Shown here: piece by piece, positions 1 to 10,000 of the stretch | Numbering within the stretch: the first letter of the stretch is position 1 | Layout of the letters: each line of letters opens with the position of its first letter | Source of the DNA: Flavobacteriaceae bacterium UBA3356 | Lineage (GTDB): Bacteria > Bacteroidota > Bacteroidia > Flavobacteriales > Flavobacteriaceae | Assembly (NCBI GenBank): GCA_002360635.1 | Contig: DEQW01000006.1 | Location: forward strand, 90,135 to 154,134 | Direction: 5' to 3' | Length of the DNA: 64,000 nt | Position numbers and translations under genes: made by a program | Notes under the pieces: model-generated | What the model was told of the DNA's origin: nothing | Seen by the model: the letters and a program-made list of their open reading frames with translations, nothing else | Databases searched by the model: none

Positions 1-23
1 ATACATTTATACATTTATACATT
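1..23. repeat. Short tandem repeat of ATACATTT
   Basis: Almost three copies of the 8-base unit ATACATTT start at the first base of the window, so the array may continue to the left. It lies in a non-coding AT-rich stretch. Short iterated repeats of this type can be iterons or simple slippage tracts. Nothing here decides between the two. Confidence 0.5.
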
Positions 24-237
24 GTTGTCTTTTCATCTATATCTCAAATTTAAAAATTTTTTCTATCAATTACTGCTAAAGAGGCAACTAACTTCACGGT
101 ATATGTTTCTTCTTTTAACCTTCTCAATAAGTTTTTATAATGTTTATTAATTCTACCGTTCATTCCAATTATTTTAATTTTTATGTTCCTATGCTATATT
201 CAGCCAATAAACGTCATTCTTATATTCTTTACTACTA
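24..237. other. AT-rich stretch without a convincing gene
   Basis: This lies downstream of the mobC-like gene, where a relaxase gene would be expected, but no relaxase start is visible. The only open frame is a 37-codon one on the minus strand (163 down to 50) rich in K, R, I and N. It has no recognisable motif and is probably chance or a relic. The relaxase, if present, lies left of the window or is missing. Confidence 0.4.
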
Positions 238-639
238 TTAAAAAAGGTTCCTGTGGATCTTCAAAAGGATTTGTTGTATTATATCTACTTGGTTCAACAA
301 TTGTTCTCTTTCTTTATAGGTAAAAGATTGAATGTTTCTACTATTGAGAATTTTGACAACTTGATTGAAATTTATTCCGATTGCCTTAGCTCGAGAAGCA
401 AGTAACATTCTCATCGTGCTCCCTGTTGGGTCAACTTCCACTACCGTAAATTTTTCATATAATAATATTTCTCTTATCATATCCGACATAGATCTATATT
501 TACTTCTCTTCAATAATCTTTTCACTTTCCTTTTATCTTTTTGTGTTAATCGTATTTCAATCCTGGCGGTCCTTTTATCTTCTTCTTTTGTTAATGGTCT
601 GCCATTCTTCTTAAATCTAAGGTCAATTGTTTTTTTCAT
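238..639 (-). CDS. MobC/BmgB-like relaxosome accessory protein
   Basis: This 133-residue basic protein is probably a plasmid or transposon mobilization protein of the MobC/BmgB type, which binds oriT and helps the relaxase nick DNA. The N-terminal half (about residues 20-60) carries a ribbon-helix-helix-like segment with alternating basic and hydrophobic residues and the phrase MSDMIREILL. The C-terminal half contains GINFNQVVKILNS (about residues 88-100), the G-[IV]-N-x-N-Q signature typical of this family. The length fits the family. In Bacteroidota mobilizable elements it normally precedes a relaxase gene, which here would lie beyond the window edge. A candidate oriT is immediately upstream. 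The family call is from motif recognition only. Confidence 0.8.
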   Translation of the reverse strand: MKKTIDLRFKKNGRPLTKEEDKRTARIEIRLTQKDKRKVKRLLKRSKYRSMSDMIREILLYEKFTVVEVDPTGSTMRMLLASRAKAIGINFNQVVKILNSRNIQSFTYKEREQLLNQVDIIQQILLKIHRNLF

Positions 640-642
640 GTA

Positions 643-803
643 AGTATATATTTAGGGTTTTAAAAATTGCGACTTAGGAGTAATTTGTTCTTTTTGACCA
701 GCGGGCAAAAAGCAAGGAAGTTTTGAGGCGTACATTTTTTGTACGGCACGAAACACATCTTGCTAAATGAAAATTTAACAATAATGACTATTTTCATTTC
801 CAC
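643..803. other. Candidate oriT region upstream of mobC
   Basis: This non-coding gap between the mobC-like gene and the helicase-loader gene has nested inverted repeats. A hairpin at 729-745 has arms CGTACA and TGTACG around a T5 loop. It is flanked symmetrically by AGCAAG at 711-716 and CTTGCT at 759-764. In Bacteroidota mobilizable elements the transfer origin usually lies next to the mob genes and contains such dyads beside the nick site. No nick site can be assigned, so the oriT role is an inference from position and structure. Confidence 0.5.
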
Positions 804-1379
804 CTATTTTCTTCTCGTTTTTCCAGGTAATTCAATAAAATTGTACATTTCAAAAAAGCGATCGTAGAGCTCGGGACTATATCTTTTTTTTAAACCTTCT
901 ATTGTTAAATTGGATGAAATATATGTGTTCATTCTTCTCTTTCTAAATTCTAGATATCTAATACATAAAAGTTCATCCATTACATCAACCTTATTACCCC
1001 AATGGTTAATTCTATGATCTTTTCCTAAATCTTCAAAATGTACAGTCGATGTAGCATAAAACTGAAACGGGGTTTTGTCATTCTGTGCTAGATTTGAGTT
1101 ACTTAAATACTTTCTATAACTATCGACAATTGTTAAAACATTATGAGTCTTCACTGCTAGACTCTTATGTAAAAAACGCCTATATAAGTTCTCTAAAACT
1201 TCGAAAAAAAGACTTTTACCCACTCCATTAACTCCATATACGTATAGTCCCTTATGAAGGCGACCTGAGTATTTAGTTTCGAAATCTGTAGATTTTGAAA
1301 AGTATAAAAACATCATATCTAGAAATTTTCTATTGTCATCATCTACTTCAAAAGACCTTCTTTCATTTTTCTGAAGCAA
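804..1379 (-). CDS. DnaC/IstB-like AAA+ helicase-loader ATPase, 5' end interrupted by TAG
   Basis: This is an ATPase of the DnaC helicase-loader type found in Bacteroidota mobilizable elements. Walker A is GVNGVGKS (about residues 49-56), a Walker B-like VHFEDLG is near residue 114, and a sensor-like ISSNL is near 154, followed by RYSPELYDRFFEMY, as in DnaC-like proteins. The reading frame stays open upstream of the TTG start at 1379 as far as a TAG at 1419-1421. Five codons further up in the same frame is an ATG at 1434-1436 with a purine-rich leader (AAAGGGGAA). The natural gene was therefore probably 804-1436, with one sense codon changed to TAG. Either translation starts at the TTG, inside a 23-base palindrome, or the gene is inactive. 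Confidence 0.7.
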   Translation of the reverse strand: MLQKNERRSFEVDDDNRKFLDMMFLYFSKSTDFETKYSGRLHKGLYVYGVNGVGKSLFFEVLENLYRRFLHKSLAVKTHNVLTIVDSYRKYLSNSNLAQNDKTPFQFYATSTVHFEDLGKDHRINHWGNKVDVMDELLCIRYLEFRKRRMNTYISSNLTIEGLKKRYSPELYDRFFEMYNFIELPGKTRRK

Positions 1380-1393
1380 ACGGTTTGCTTCAG
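1371..1393. repeat. Perfect 23-base palindrome over the alternative start codon
   Basis: CTGAAGCAAAC and its exact reverse complement GTTTGCTTCAG flank a single G. The palindrome covers the TTG codon from which the helicase-loader frame could start. It could be a regulator site, an mRNA hairpin limiting initiation, or coincidence of coding sequence, since the frame is open through it. Confidence 0.6.
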
Positions 1394-1445
1394 TAATAAA
1401 ATTTCTTTTTAAAATATGCTAAGCTTGATTTTTCATTTCCCCTTT

Positions 1446-1952
1446 CTATAATCTTGGGTTTAAAGAATTCGAATTTTTCCCTAAACTGTTATTATCTAAT
1501 ATTTTTTTTTCTTTTTCTTCTTCTTTGTAAGACTCTTTATTAGTAATGTAAGGTTTTTCTCCGTCACGGCTTTTCTCCATTACGGAATTTTTCTTGGATG
1601 GTTTTTTTTGGTCTTCTCCTAAATCTAAATCGTCGTTTTTACTATCTTTAATTTGAAAAGTAGGCTTTGAAAATAAATGATAATTTTTTGGTTTAAAGCG
1701 ACCATTAGAGCTAAGCTGTTCTTCAATTAATATCCATCCATATTTGACTAAGCTGTTTCTATATTTTACAAAAGTTTCCCAGTGGATTCCAGCGTCTTTA
1801 GCTAAATTTTTAGTGCGAAAACTCCAGTTATCGGGCTTGCTTGCCAGTAAAATAAAAATGAATTTTGCTCGATCCTTTAAATTTGGATCATTAATGAGAC
1901 CATTGGGTACCGTAGTAAAATTACCTTCAATATGATTTTTTATATAATTCAT
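1446..1952 (-). CDS. Winged-helix replication protein of mobilizable element
   Basis: This 168-residue protein has an N-terminal winged-helix-like domain. It starts with VPNGLINDPNLKDRAKFIF, and a second half holds a helix-turn-helix (about residues 45-75, LAKDAGIHWETFVKYRNSL) and the wing GWILIEEQ. This pattern resembles the N-terminal domain of phage and plasmid replisome organizers and DnaD-like proteins. The C-terminal half (from about residue 100) is highly charged and low in complexity, rich in K, E, D and N, and probably disordered. It sits directly upstream of the helicase-loader ATPase, consistent with initiator and loader forming a replication pair. No partner origin was identified. 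It could alternatively be a regulator using the same fold. Confidence 0.65.
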   Translation of the reverse strand: MNYIKNHIEGNFTTVPNGLINDPNLKDRAKFIFILLASKPDNWSFRTKNLAKDAGIHWETFVKYRNSLVKYGWILIEEQLSSNGRFKPKNYHLFSKPTFQIKDSKNDDLDLGEDQKKPSKKNSVMEKSRDGEKPYITNKESYKEEEKEKKILDNNSLGKNSNSLNPRL

Positions 1953-1970
1953 CTTTGTTGGTTTTACAGA

Positions 1971-2243
1971 TTACCGCTTGTATTTAATGGACTTTACTTG
2001 ATTTAATGCATCGAATAGTTCCTTATGGGGTATAAGAATTCTTCTCCCTATGGTATTAGCCTGAATGTTACCTTTATCAATATGGTTTCTAATAGTCTGC
2101 CTATTAACTTTAAGAAGTGCTGCTGCTTCGTTTATAGAATAGAGTTTACTTGAGTAGTCTTCTTTAGGTTTATTTACTAATTGTTGTACTAAACCTTTTA
2201 CTTCTTCTATCTCGGAATGAAGCGTTTCAAATGGATTTTTCAT
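1971..2243 (-). CDS. Xis/MerR-type helix-turn-helix protein
   Basis: From the ATG at 2241-2243 this encodes 90 residues. A longer frame begins upstream, but its first residues (many W, F, P) look untranslated. An N-terminal helical segment (about residues 1-33) precedes a HTH_17/excisionase-type domain: SINEAAALLKVNRQTIRNHI, then GRRILIPHKELFDAL. Such proteins act as recombination directionality factors or as regulators of replication and mobilization genes in Bacteroidota integrative elements. It lies 18 bases upstream of the replication gene and probably forms an operon with it. No experimental role can be assigned between excisionase and regulator. Confidence 0.75.
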   Translation of the reverse strand: MKNPFETLHSEIEEVKGLVQQLVNKPKEDYSSKLYSINEAAALLKVNRQTIRNHIDKGNIQANTIGRRILIPHKELFDALNQVKSIKYKR

Positions 2244-2327
2244 TGTAGTATTTTTATAGATTAATACCACAAGATTATACAAGAAAGGGGGAGGAAATAG
2301 CCAATAGGGAACCAATAGGGAAATTAT

Positions 2328-3014
2328 TTATACCCTAATATCATCGATAAAGTCAAACTTTTTGTACTTTTTTTTATCCTTTTCAGAAAGAACATTTAAT
2401 TTAATATCTCTGTGTATTTGGGTGTAGTCAGAATAATCAAAAGAGGTTTGAAAAAAAATAACGGCTTCGGAATGTATAAATTTTGAATCCAATTCTCCTT
2501 TTAATAATCCCTGATATTCTAACCTACATAATAGAAACATTATAAATCTTTTTATGTTAATTTTATTTAAGTTCCATTTGCCAGTAGAATTAATAAGGTC
2601 ATTATTTTCTAATTTTTTTACCGTTTCTATAAAAACCCTCTCGTTGACAAATAACTTTGAAAACTCAGGAAGGTGTTCTTCTTCTCTGCTACTTAACTCT
2701 TCTGTAGAATAATAAAAACCCAACAGAATAAAAGTCAACATTGAAATCATCAATGTAAAGAACAATGGTGCTTGTATTAGGCCAAAGACTAAATCAGGTT
2801 CTATCTGTCTATAAAATTTAATGAAAAATAAAAAACTAAAGAAAAATATACTTAAAGAGGTTAAAATTTTTAGCCTATCGGACTTAATATTCCAATGAAC
2901 AATATTTCCTAAAATATAATTCAAAGCAGGTTTGTAAAACATCATTCCAATAAATATGACTTGAATTATCAAGAATAAAATATTAGCTATTAAATAAAAA
3001 GTATTTGAATCCAT
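2328..3014 (-). CDS. Unknown membrane protein with cytoplasmic C-terminal domain
   Basis: I do not recognise this family. The 228 residues show three strongly hydrophobic stretches (about residues 5-27, 50-66 and 78-102), then a soluble charged region of about 125 residues containing an NLNKINIKRFIMFLLCRLEYQGLL stretch that may form a small helical domain. No catalytic motif is visible. It lies within the mobile island between the Xis-like gene and an XRE regulator, so it is cargo. A role in defence, signalling or exclusion is possible, but nothing in the sequence shows it. Confidence 0.6.
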   Translation of the reverse strand: MDSNTFYLIANILFLIIQVIFIGMMFYKPALNYILGNIVHWNIKSDRLKILTSLSIFFFSFLFFIKFYRQIEPDLVFGLIQAPLFFTLMISMLTFILLGFYYSTEELSSREEEHLPEFSKLFVNERVFIETVKKLENNDLINSTGKWNLNKINIKRFIMFLLCRLEYQGLLKGELDSKFIHSEAVIFFQTSFDYSDYTQIHRDIKLNVLSEKDKKKYKKFDFIDDIRV

Positions 3015-3113
3015 ATTATTAATGAAATATTATCATAGATAAAAACAGCAATTTCTTGAAGAAAGTCTAGTATTTATACTTGCTTTCAACTAGTTAGCAA
3101 ACAGCTAAGTGTA

Positions 3114-3341
3114 TTATTTTGAATTTTGAAAAAAATCCACAACAGCTACATCTAACGCTCCGGCAATTTTTTTTAGAGTTAAGCTCGTAACATTTTGACG
3201 TCCATTTTCAATACTAGATAAGTTAGGAACATCCATGTCAATAATTGCACAGACGTCAATTTGAGTCATTTTCTTTTGTCGTCTAATTTTTGAAATATTT
3301 TTTCCTATAGACTGTAAAAATATTTTGTCTGCTGAATCCAT
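3114..3341 (-). CDS. XRE-family (Cro/CI-like) transcriptional regulator
   Basis: This 75-residue protein is almost entirely one HTH_3 domain (about residues 8-65). Its first helix region is IGKNISKIRRQKKMTQIDV, followed by the recognition segment MDVPNLSSIENGRQ and the closing helix LTLKKIAGALDVAVVDFF. Such single-domain proteins usually repress their own promoter and a divergent gene. The divergent neighbour starts 88 bases away at 3430, and the short AT-rich space between them would hold the operators. The target genes are inferred only from position. Confidence 0.85.
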   Translation of the reverse strand: MDSADKIFLQSIGKNISKIRRQKKMTQIDVCAIIDMDVPNLSSIENGRQNVTSLTLKKIAGALDVAVVDFFQNSK

Positions 3342-3429
3342 GAAAAATACAATATCATGGTTTCAAGGTTTCATCTAATTATGATATATCATAAGTTTAG
3401 TTATATTTGATATTAAACAAGGTATAATA

Positions 3430-3789
3430 ATGAAGAAAGAAAAAAATGAAAACAAAATGAATCTGTATTTTAAAAATGATAATGTTATAGTTGGATTACT
3501 CAAGAATTTGATTAAAAAAAATACTTTCTATCACTCGGAAGGGTTTAAAGTTTTTGACGAGTATTTTTTTGAGATTGAACTCGGCGTATCTGGCTTTGAT
3601 GAAGAACTAATAATAAAAGGAATCGAAGAGTTATCTTCTGATTCAAAATGGTATAAAATAAATAAAGCCGAAGTTCTAACTTCAGATATAAACAATCCCT
3701 ACTATAATATTGCTGACAAAAAAGTGAAGTTTCATATTTTAAAAGAAAGGTTAATAAAATTAAGGGATTTGACTTTAAAAGAAATTTAA
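3430..3789 (+). CDS. Hypothetical 119-residue cargo protein
   Basis: I do not recognise this family. The protein is small, soluble-looking and rich in K, E, N and I, with no signal peptide or membrane segment. Its middle contains an aromatic and acidic stretch (GFKVFDEYFFEIELGVSGFD, about residues 36-55). The C-terminus is basic and helical. It is divergent from the XRE regulator, so it may be controlled by it. It could be half of a regulator/effector pair, but no toxin or antitoxin motif can be named. Confidence 0.55.
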   Translation: MKKEKNENKMNLYFKNDNVIVGLLKNLIKKNTFYHSEGFKVFDEYFFEIELGVSGFDEELIIKGIEELSSDSKWYKINKAEVLTSDINNPYYNIADKKVKFHILKERLIKLRDLTLKEI

Positions 3790-4013
3790 AATAACTGAAG
3801 ATATTATTAAGATTAAAAAAATGTCCTTCTAAAGTTAATGAGTATTTTAACAGACTTTATTAATAATGCTAAACTCAAGCAATCATACTTTGACAATAAA
3901 GACGCTAATTATTATTTTTTCTGTCAACCTATTGTCAATCATACTCTCTATTAGATCTATATCTGCTCTAGGCAATAGTCAATCTCTATGGATATGAGCG
4001 TTTGGATTTAACC

Positions 4014-7000
4014 TTAAATTCTTCTCACTTTAGTTTCTTGATTATTAATTAGAACTGAGTCTTTGTATTTTAATCGTGTTAACTTCTTTTGAAGGAACAA
4101 ATTCCTCTCGACAGATTTAATTTGTTCTAATCCCTTCTTGGAAACTAAAATAAACCATCCTTCTCCAACTTCTCCATCTTTACGAGGTGTCATATTAATA
4201 TTTCCATTTGACCAATAAATCGATTCTGCCATTAATTCACCTTCAGAGTTTTTCCATGCAAATAGTTTAGTTGGTTCAGGCTCCCACCCCAGATTTCTTG
4301 CTAAAACAGGATTTATAGCAATCCAATTGGATTTTAGGTCAAATTGATTAAACCTATGATCTCTAATTACAATAATAAAATGGCCACCGCCTCTTAATTC
4401 ATGATAATTGCTACTTAGTTGATGAAAAACAGAGCCAAAAATGTAATTGTCTTCTTCGTGCAATTCTTCTTTAACAGCAATCTGATACATGTATTCTTCA
4501 GTAGGAGAACCCCAATCTAAATTTTTAACTTGATTGTATTCTGCTATGACTTTGAAGTTATCATCATAGGCTAATAGTGATTCGCTTAATCTTTCTGATT
4601 CATCTATTCGATCTAACCAATCATTGCCAACACCTCCAAAATCTCTCTCTTTAATGGTTTGAATAAATTCAGGTTTAGCTATTTCTGTAAAAAACTGAAC
4701 AGCATAATCATGAGAGATTAAAAGATTCTGAATTCTTCTGTCATCAATTGTTCCAGAATCTATTAATTCATTGGCTACATGCATTATGGCTCTTCGAGCA
4801 GCAATTACTCTTGGTCTAGGGTAAGAATATTTTAAGTATATTTCTTCTAAATGATTTCTTAGCTTCTTTTCATACTCAACCGTCCATTCCTCTTCTCGAC
4901 CAATTTCTTTCATGATTGAATAGGCTCTATAAATAAGATTAGATTCATCAATTCCAGACTCCTCTGATAAAATTTTGATCAAAAATTCAAAAGGTCTTAT
5001 AAGGTCTCGGGGGTCATTAATATCAACTTCCGGAAAATAAGGGTCAATCTCTTTTTTAAAATCTGGTTTTCCGTTTTCTGGAATATGTAAAGAGTAAACT
5101 TTAGGTAATTGAATGCTTTTTGGAGTTGGAATTTCTTCTTTTATCGAGGAAAGTATGTCTATTGCATTTTTTCTTAATTGATAATCATTTGATAGAGCTA
5201 AGCTGTTGATCTTTGATTTAAGTGAATGAACTTTTGGAGAATCGAATGCAGATAATTTCATTATCACATCAACACATGCGTAATCATCTAAACGTCCATT
5301 TAACAGTTGAGTAAAAGCATAGTCATCATCTTGGTTTATATATTTTGCCAATAGCAATAAGGATTGTTCTTTTACTAACGAGACAGGGCTATCTGATAAA
5401 TAGACCAAGTAATCGACTAACGTTTCCATGATTGGTCGATCTAATGAAGGAAGAATAGGTAAATTCTCAACCGGTTTACTATTCGACATCAGTCTTTGTA
5501 GATAACCATATATTTCAGGCCAAAGCTCTTCTTCAACATAATTTTCTGTTAGAAGTGGAATGATGTCTTCAAGATGTTCGATATATGAACTCGGATAATT
5601 ACTACTTACTATATCATGAGCGAATACTTTAAATGCCTTATTTGATGAGATTTCGGGATTGATTCGCTTTAGTGCACTAAACGCATTGATTCTTGTTCCT
5701 CCATCATAGTATTTGACCCAGCCCGATTCGCTCGATAGCTCAATACTTTTATTGGCTAAACTAGTTGCCAGTTCAGTGTTTCCTAACGTTAAGGCGGCTT
5801 CACTTAGTTTGGCATAGAAATCTGATTCCTTCCTTCCAATTCTAGCTAGTTTGGTAACTTCTTCAATTTGACTTGAAGACAATAAAGGAGTTATTTTTTC
5901 AATAACTTTTGACCAATTAAAAAATGAATTTGCCTGATCTTCTTCTTGAATAATTTTCTTGAAATCATCAAAATTTGTAACACGTTCTAGCACTTCACTT
6001 TCATCAATCCTTTCATGATCTGTCTTTAAAGCCAATGTATTAGAAGAGCTTGACGACCTATCTCTTTCATTCTTTGCAGGTATATTAAACGATGAATAAT
6101 AGTCTTCTGCTTTTAGTCCTTTTGATTTATAGAAGTCATCAATTTCAGAGAGTAAGTAATGTCTGGTTTCTTCGTAAGCTTTAATTTCTATTGCCGAAAT
6201 TATGGCTTGTGCGTACTCTAATAAAAACCGTTCTTTTAAGATTTCATGCCCTTTTTCTAGGATAGATTTGAGCAGAGAAGAATCGGCAGATTCAGCAAGA
6301 AGCAGATATAGATTACTATATAGTTGAACAATACTTTTGAACTCTTCCTCACTTTTTGTTCGTAGGACGAAATGTTTGATAAAAAGGGTAATGGTATCTT
6401 TAAAATCAATCAGATCATTTTTTAATTGCCAGATAGTCTGTTCAAGACCATCGTTCAAATTATGTTCATATGTGACTGCTAATAACTCTTCAGAAGCTTT
6501 CCAATAAGCTCTTCCTTCCGTGGTTTCTTTAATATGATTTAAATGAGATAAAAACCACTTTATTCTTTCGGAAGCTTTAAATGGGTCTTTATGATTTATT
6601 TTTCTTAACCATTCAATCCATGTACTAAATTGATAGTCTTTTCGATAACCTACTCCAATAGATTCTTGAATTGCTTGTTTGAGCCATTTTTCAGCTTCCT
6701 CCAACTCGTCTAGAATGAACCACACTCTTGAGTGAGCCAAACATTCGGTTATACGGCCATCTATATCATGATCATCCAACATGGAATTCTCCAAGGATTT
6801 CAACTGTATTACTGCTTTTTCAGCATCAAACCCATTATTCAAAAGGGATTTTATGATTTTCCGTTGGATACTTGTGCTCCAATATTTTGGAAAATTTTGA
6901 AACTCGCCAAATAAATAATCTCCTAATAATTCTAGTTTTTCAGAGCCCAATTCGGAAACTGCCAATATTAAAAAATCAAAATATTGTCCTTTTGCCTGTG

Positions 7001-10000
7001 TCAGCTTATACCAATATCTGTTTCGGTGAGATATTTCTTTGTAGTAAAACCGAACTATTGGACATACTCTTTTTATCGGATCACCAACCACTGGTGTTTG
7101 AAGAATCCCTTCCGCTAGAATTTGAGTTGTAATACATAACATTCGTTCAAACTCTACTAAAACTTCTTCATCAGTGCCTTTTGCAACAGTTGGGATAGCA
7201 GACGTAATGGACACTCCTTTTCCACATAGATTAAGTAACTTGTTAAGTTTGATTAATGGTAGGAAGGCGTCTAACGAATCATCATATCCCAACTGGTCTT
7301 TACCTACATTAGATGGTTGTTCGACTTCCTTAATCCAACTATATGTTTCATTTAAGTCATTGGTGACTTTATAAACTAAATCGGCAATGAATATTTTGCC
7401 AATGGGTTTTGTCTCCTCTTTAGTAAAAAGAGTGGTTAACAATGACAAATATTCATTCGCTCTACTATTATCTTTTAAGTCAAGGCATTGCTCAATAGCG
7501 TATTTTAAAAGTTGGAAAAGAGAATTCCTTCCTCTTGAAGACGTAGAATCTATTTTTTCTGTGACTTTATTAAAATCATCCCACTTGTTTTGATCAACTA
7601 GACTATAACCAAGGTTCGAGAGCAACCTTAACAGTAAATCAGATTCTTTTTCTTCAAACCTGTTTTCACGGATGCTACCTGAGAATTGAATTTTCTCAAT
7701 AATTGAGAAAATATTCTCAGTCGTTTCAAAAAAAGGAGATGTATAAACCCATTCTTCTAAAGAGTCTCTTATTTCCTCGTATCTATGAGAATCATCAATG
7801 TGTATCCCGGAATCTTTAATGATTTCTGGATAAGCTAAATTGTATAAAGTTGCTCCTTCGGATTTGTGTCCAAATTCAATAAATAAACGACACGCTTTGA
7901 ATGCATACGATTCGTTACAATGTATGGTGTTACCAGTTCTTAGATAATCTCTTGCTAAGTCAAATTTATTTAAGAATAAGAGTTCTTCTGTAAATGATCC
8001 AGGATCAATATTGAATAACCTCCTTTCGATTTCTGCTAATGAGAACAGGTATCTTACAAGAACTTTAATGTCCTTCTTTTGTCTGGCTATTTCTACACCT
8101 AATTTTGCATCCTGCTTAATTTCCTCTGCTGGTCGGAAGTTAAGTAGTTGCTCAGTAAAGCTATCTGGTGTAACTACTGAAATAAAACTATCATATTGCT
8201 GAGCTTGAAATAAATGGTGATTCTGTTTCCAAGGTTTCTCAAACTCTGACTTTACATAAAATTCAGCAAGTTGATTGTGAAAGTCAATATTAACATTTGG
8301 ATCAGGCTCTCCTGTTAAATAGTCCAAAGAAGTTTGATCAAGGAGAAATTGTTTAAAGGAATTATGGAAAAAAGACAAAGACTTTTCAGTCTCATTAAAT
8401 AGAACTCTAGCTTTTTCATGGAACGATTTTAAAACACTACGATCAAATCCCCATTCCTGAATAAACTTAAGGTTGATTGAACCATTAATTCTTGCAATTA
8501 AACCTAAGAATTGAATTAAGCTGTGTTCATTTTCAATAGGCTCCCATATTTTTTTATAGTAAGTATCAATGCTACCATCAATAGATACAAAAGATTCGAT
8601 TGTATCATCAATAGAATCTGCAGCATAGATTTTTTCCATTAGGTAGGATAGGTATAATGGGTGACCTTGCGACTTCTCAAAGACTGCAAGTCTTTGAGAA
8701 GTATTAAGTTCTATAGAGGAATCAAAATTGTCAATGTACTTATATACATCTTCCTTTTTAAGTGAATCAATCTGAATAGTCCTATTTCCACTATTAAATT
8801 CAGATTTAATTTCTTGTTGAAGATCTTCCAATTCATAAGATTGACTACCTAAAATAATAAAGACTCCCTTAGGCAACAATTTTGGTGGCGGTAACTCTTT
8901 TAGAAAGCTATCCGAAATTCTCTTATACTCTCTTGGTATATGGTCTAATCCGTCAATTATTAGAATTGTCTTTTTACTATTCTTTATAAAATCTTCACCA
9001 AGTTCTCTAAGCTGTTCTTCAAAGACTTTTTTCAAAAATATAGAGTCATGATAGGGTAAAATATTCTTCTTGTAAAAGCCTTTTTCTTTAAGCTGAAAAA
9101 CTAAATCGAAATATAGCACTGAAGATTTACCTCTTTCTGGATATATCAGGGAAGACGGGTTTCTAAAATCAAAAGCATAATATTTGATAACACGGGATTC
9201 TATATTTCTCGACCATTCTGAAAGCAGAGTTGACTTTCCTGAACCAGGTCCTCCTTGCAAAAAAAGATAGCCGCCTTCGTGCTCAGAGAGCTTCGAGTTC
9301 AATGAGTTAATTGTTGATTGAATAGGTTGATATCTTTGTTTATCGACTATCAACTCATGATTGAAAATTGTTTTAAATCTGTCTGACCAACCTAAACGTT
9401 GAATTATCTTTTGCCGTGAAAACTCAATATTCCTGTCAGTACCACCAGCTTCCTCCCATAAAAATCTAGTAAGACGTACTAAGTCTTCATCTTCTTTAGA
9501 ATACGGTGTCTTCTTAACTTCAAAATCTTTTTTCTGATAACTATGCTGAAAATCAAAGCAAGAAATGAAATCTTCGAATTCTGAAGCATTGAGATTTGCC
9601 TCTTTTCTGAGTTCCTCCAGAATTGGTTTCCATTTATCATCAACTAACTGATTCGATTTGATCTTTGCCCAAGCCTCAGAAAGAAAATCGGAAAACGAAC
9701 CAATGTTTGTATCTCCATCCTTCACAATGTCATGTGAAGAAGCTGGTTTATTTGTTATTAAGTGAGGTTTTATTTCTTTACTGGGATTGGCTGATTTTAA
9801 GTTCTCCCAACTAGAAGTGATAAGAGGTAATAACTCCTTAAACTTTGCAAAGGATATGTTCGCATCAGCAATTGTCCATTTTACTTGGTATGCATGAATT
9901 TCTGAATGAGTAGAATATTGTATATCATCTAGTTTTTCAGCCTTGGGGTCTGCTATTCGTATCCATTCAAGCTTTTTATTTATTAGATTCAAATAGACAA

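Noticed and set aside
1..23. CRISPR-like or iteron array at the left edge
   Set aside because: The 8-base unit repeats directly without spacers and is cut by the window edge. It is too short to call a CRISPR or a proven iteron set.
3114..3789. Toxin-antitoxin pair formed by the XRE regulator and the 119-residue protein
   Set aside because: The genes are divergent instead of co-directional and overlapping, and no toxin fold could be recognised.
6732..8202. Several plus-strand open frames of 60-86 codons inside the large STAND NTPase gene
   Set aside because: They lie fully inside an intact 2022-codon frame on the other strand, have no start context or domain, and read as antisense shadows.
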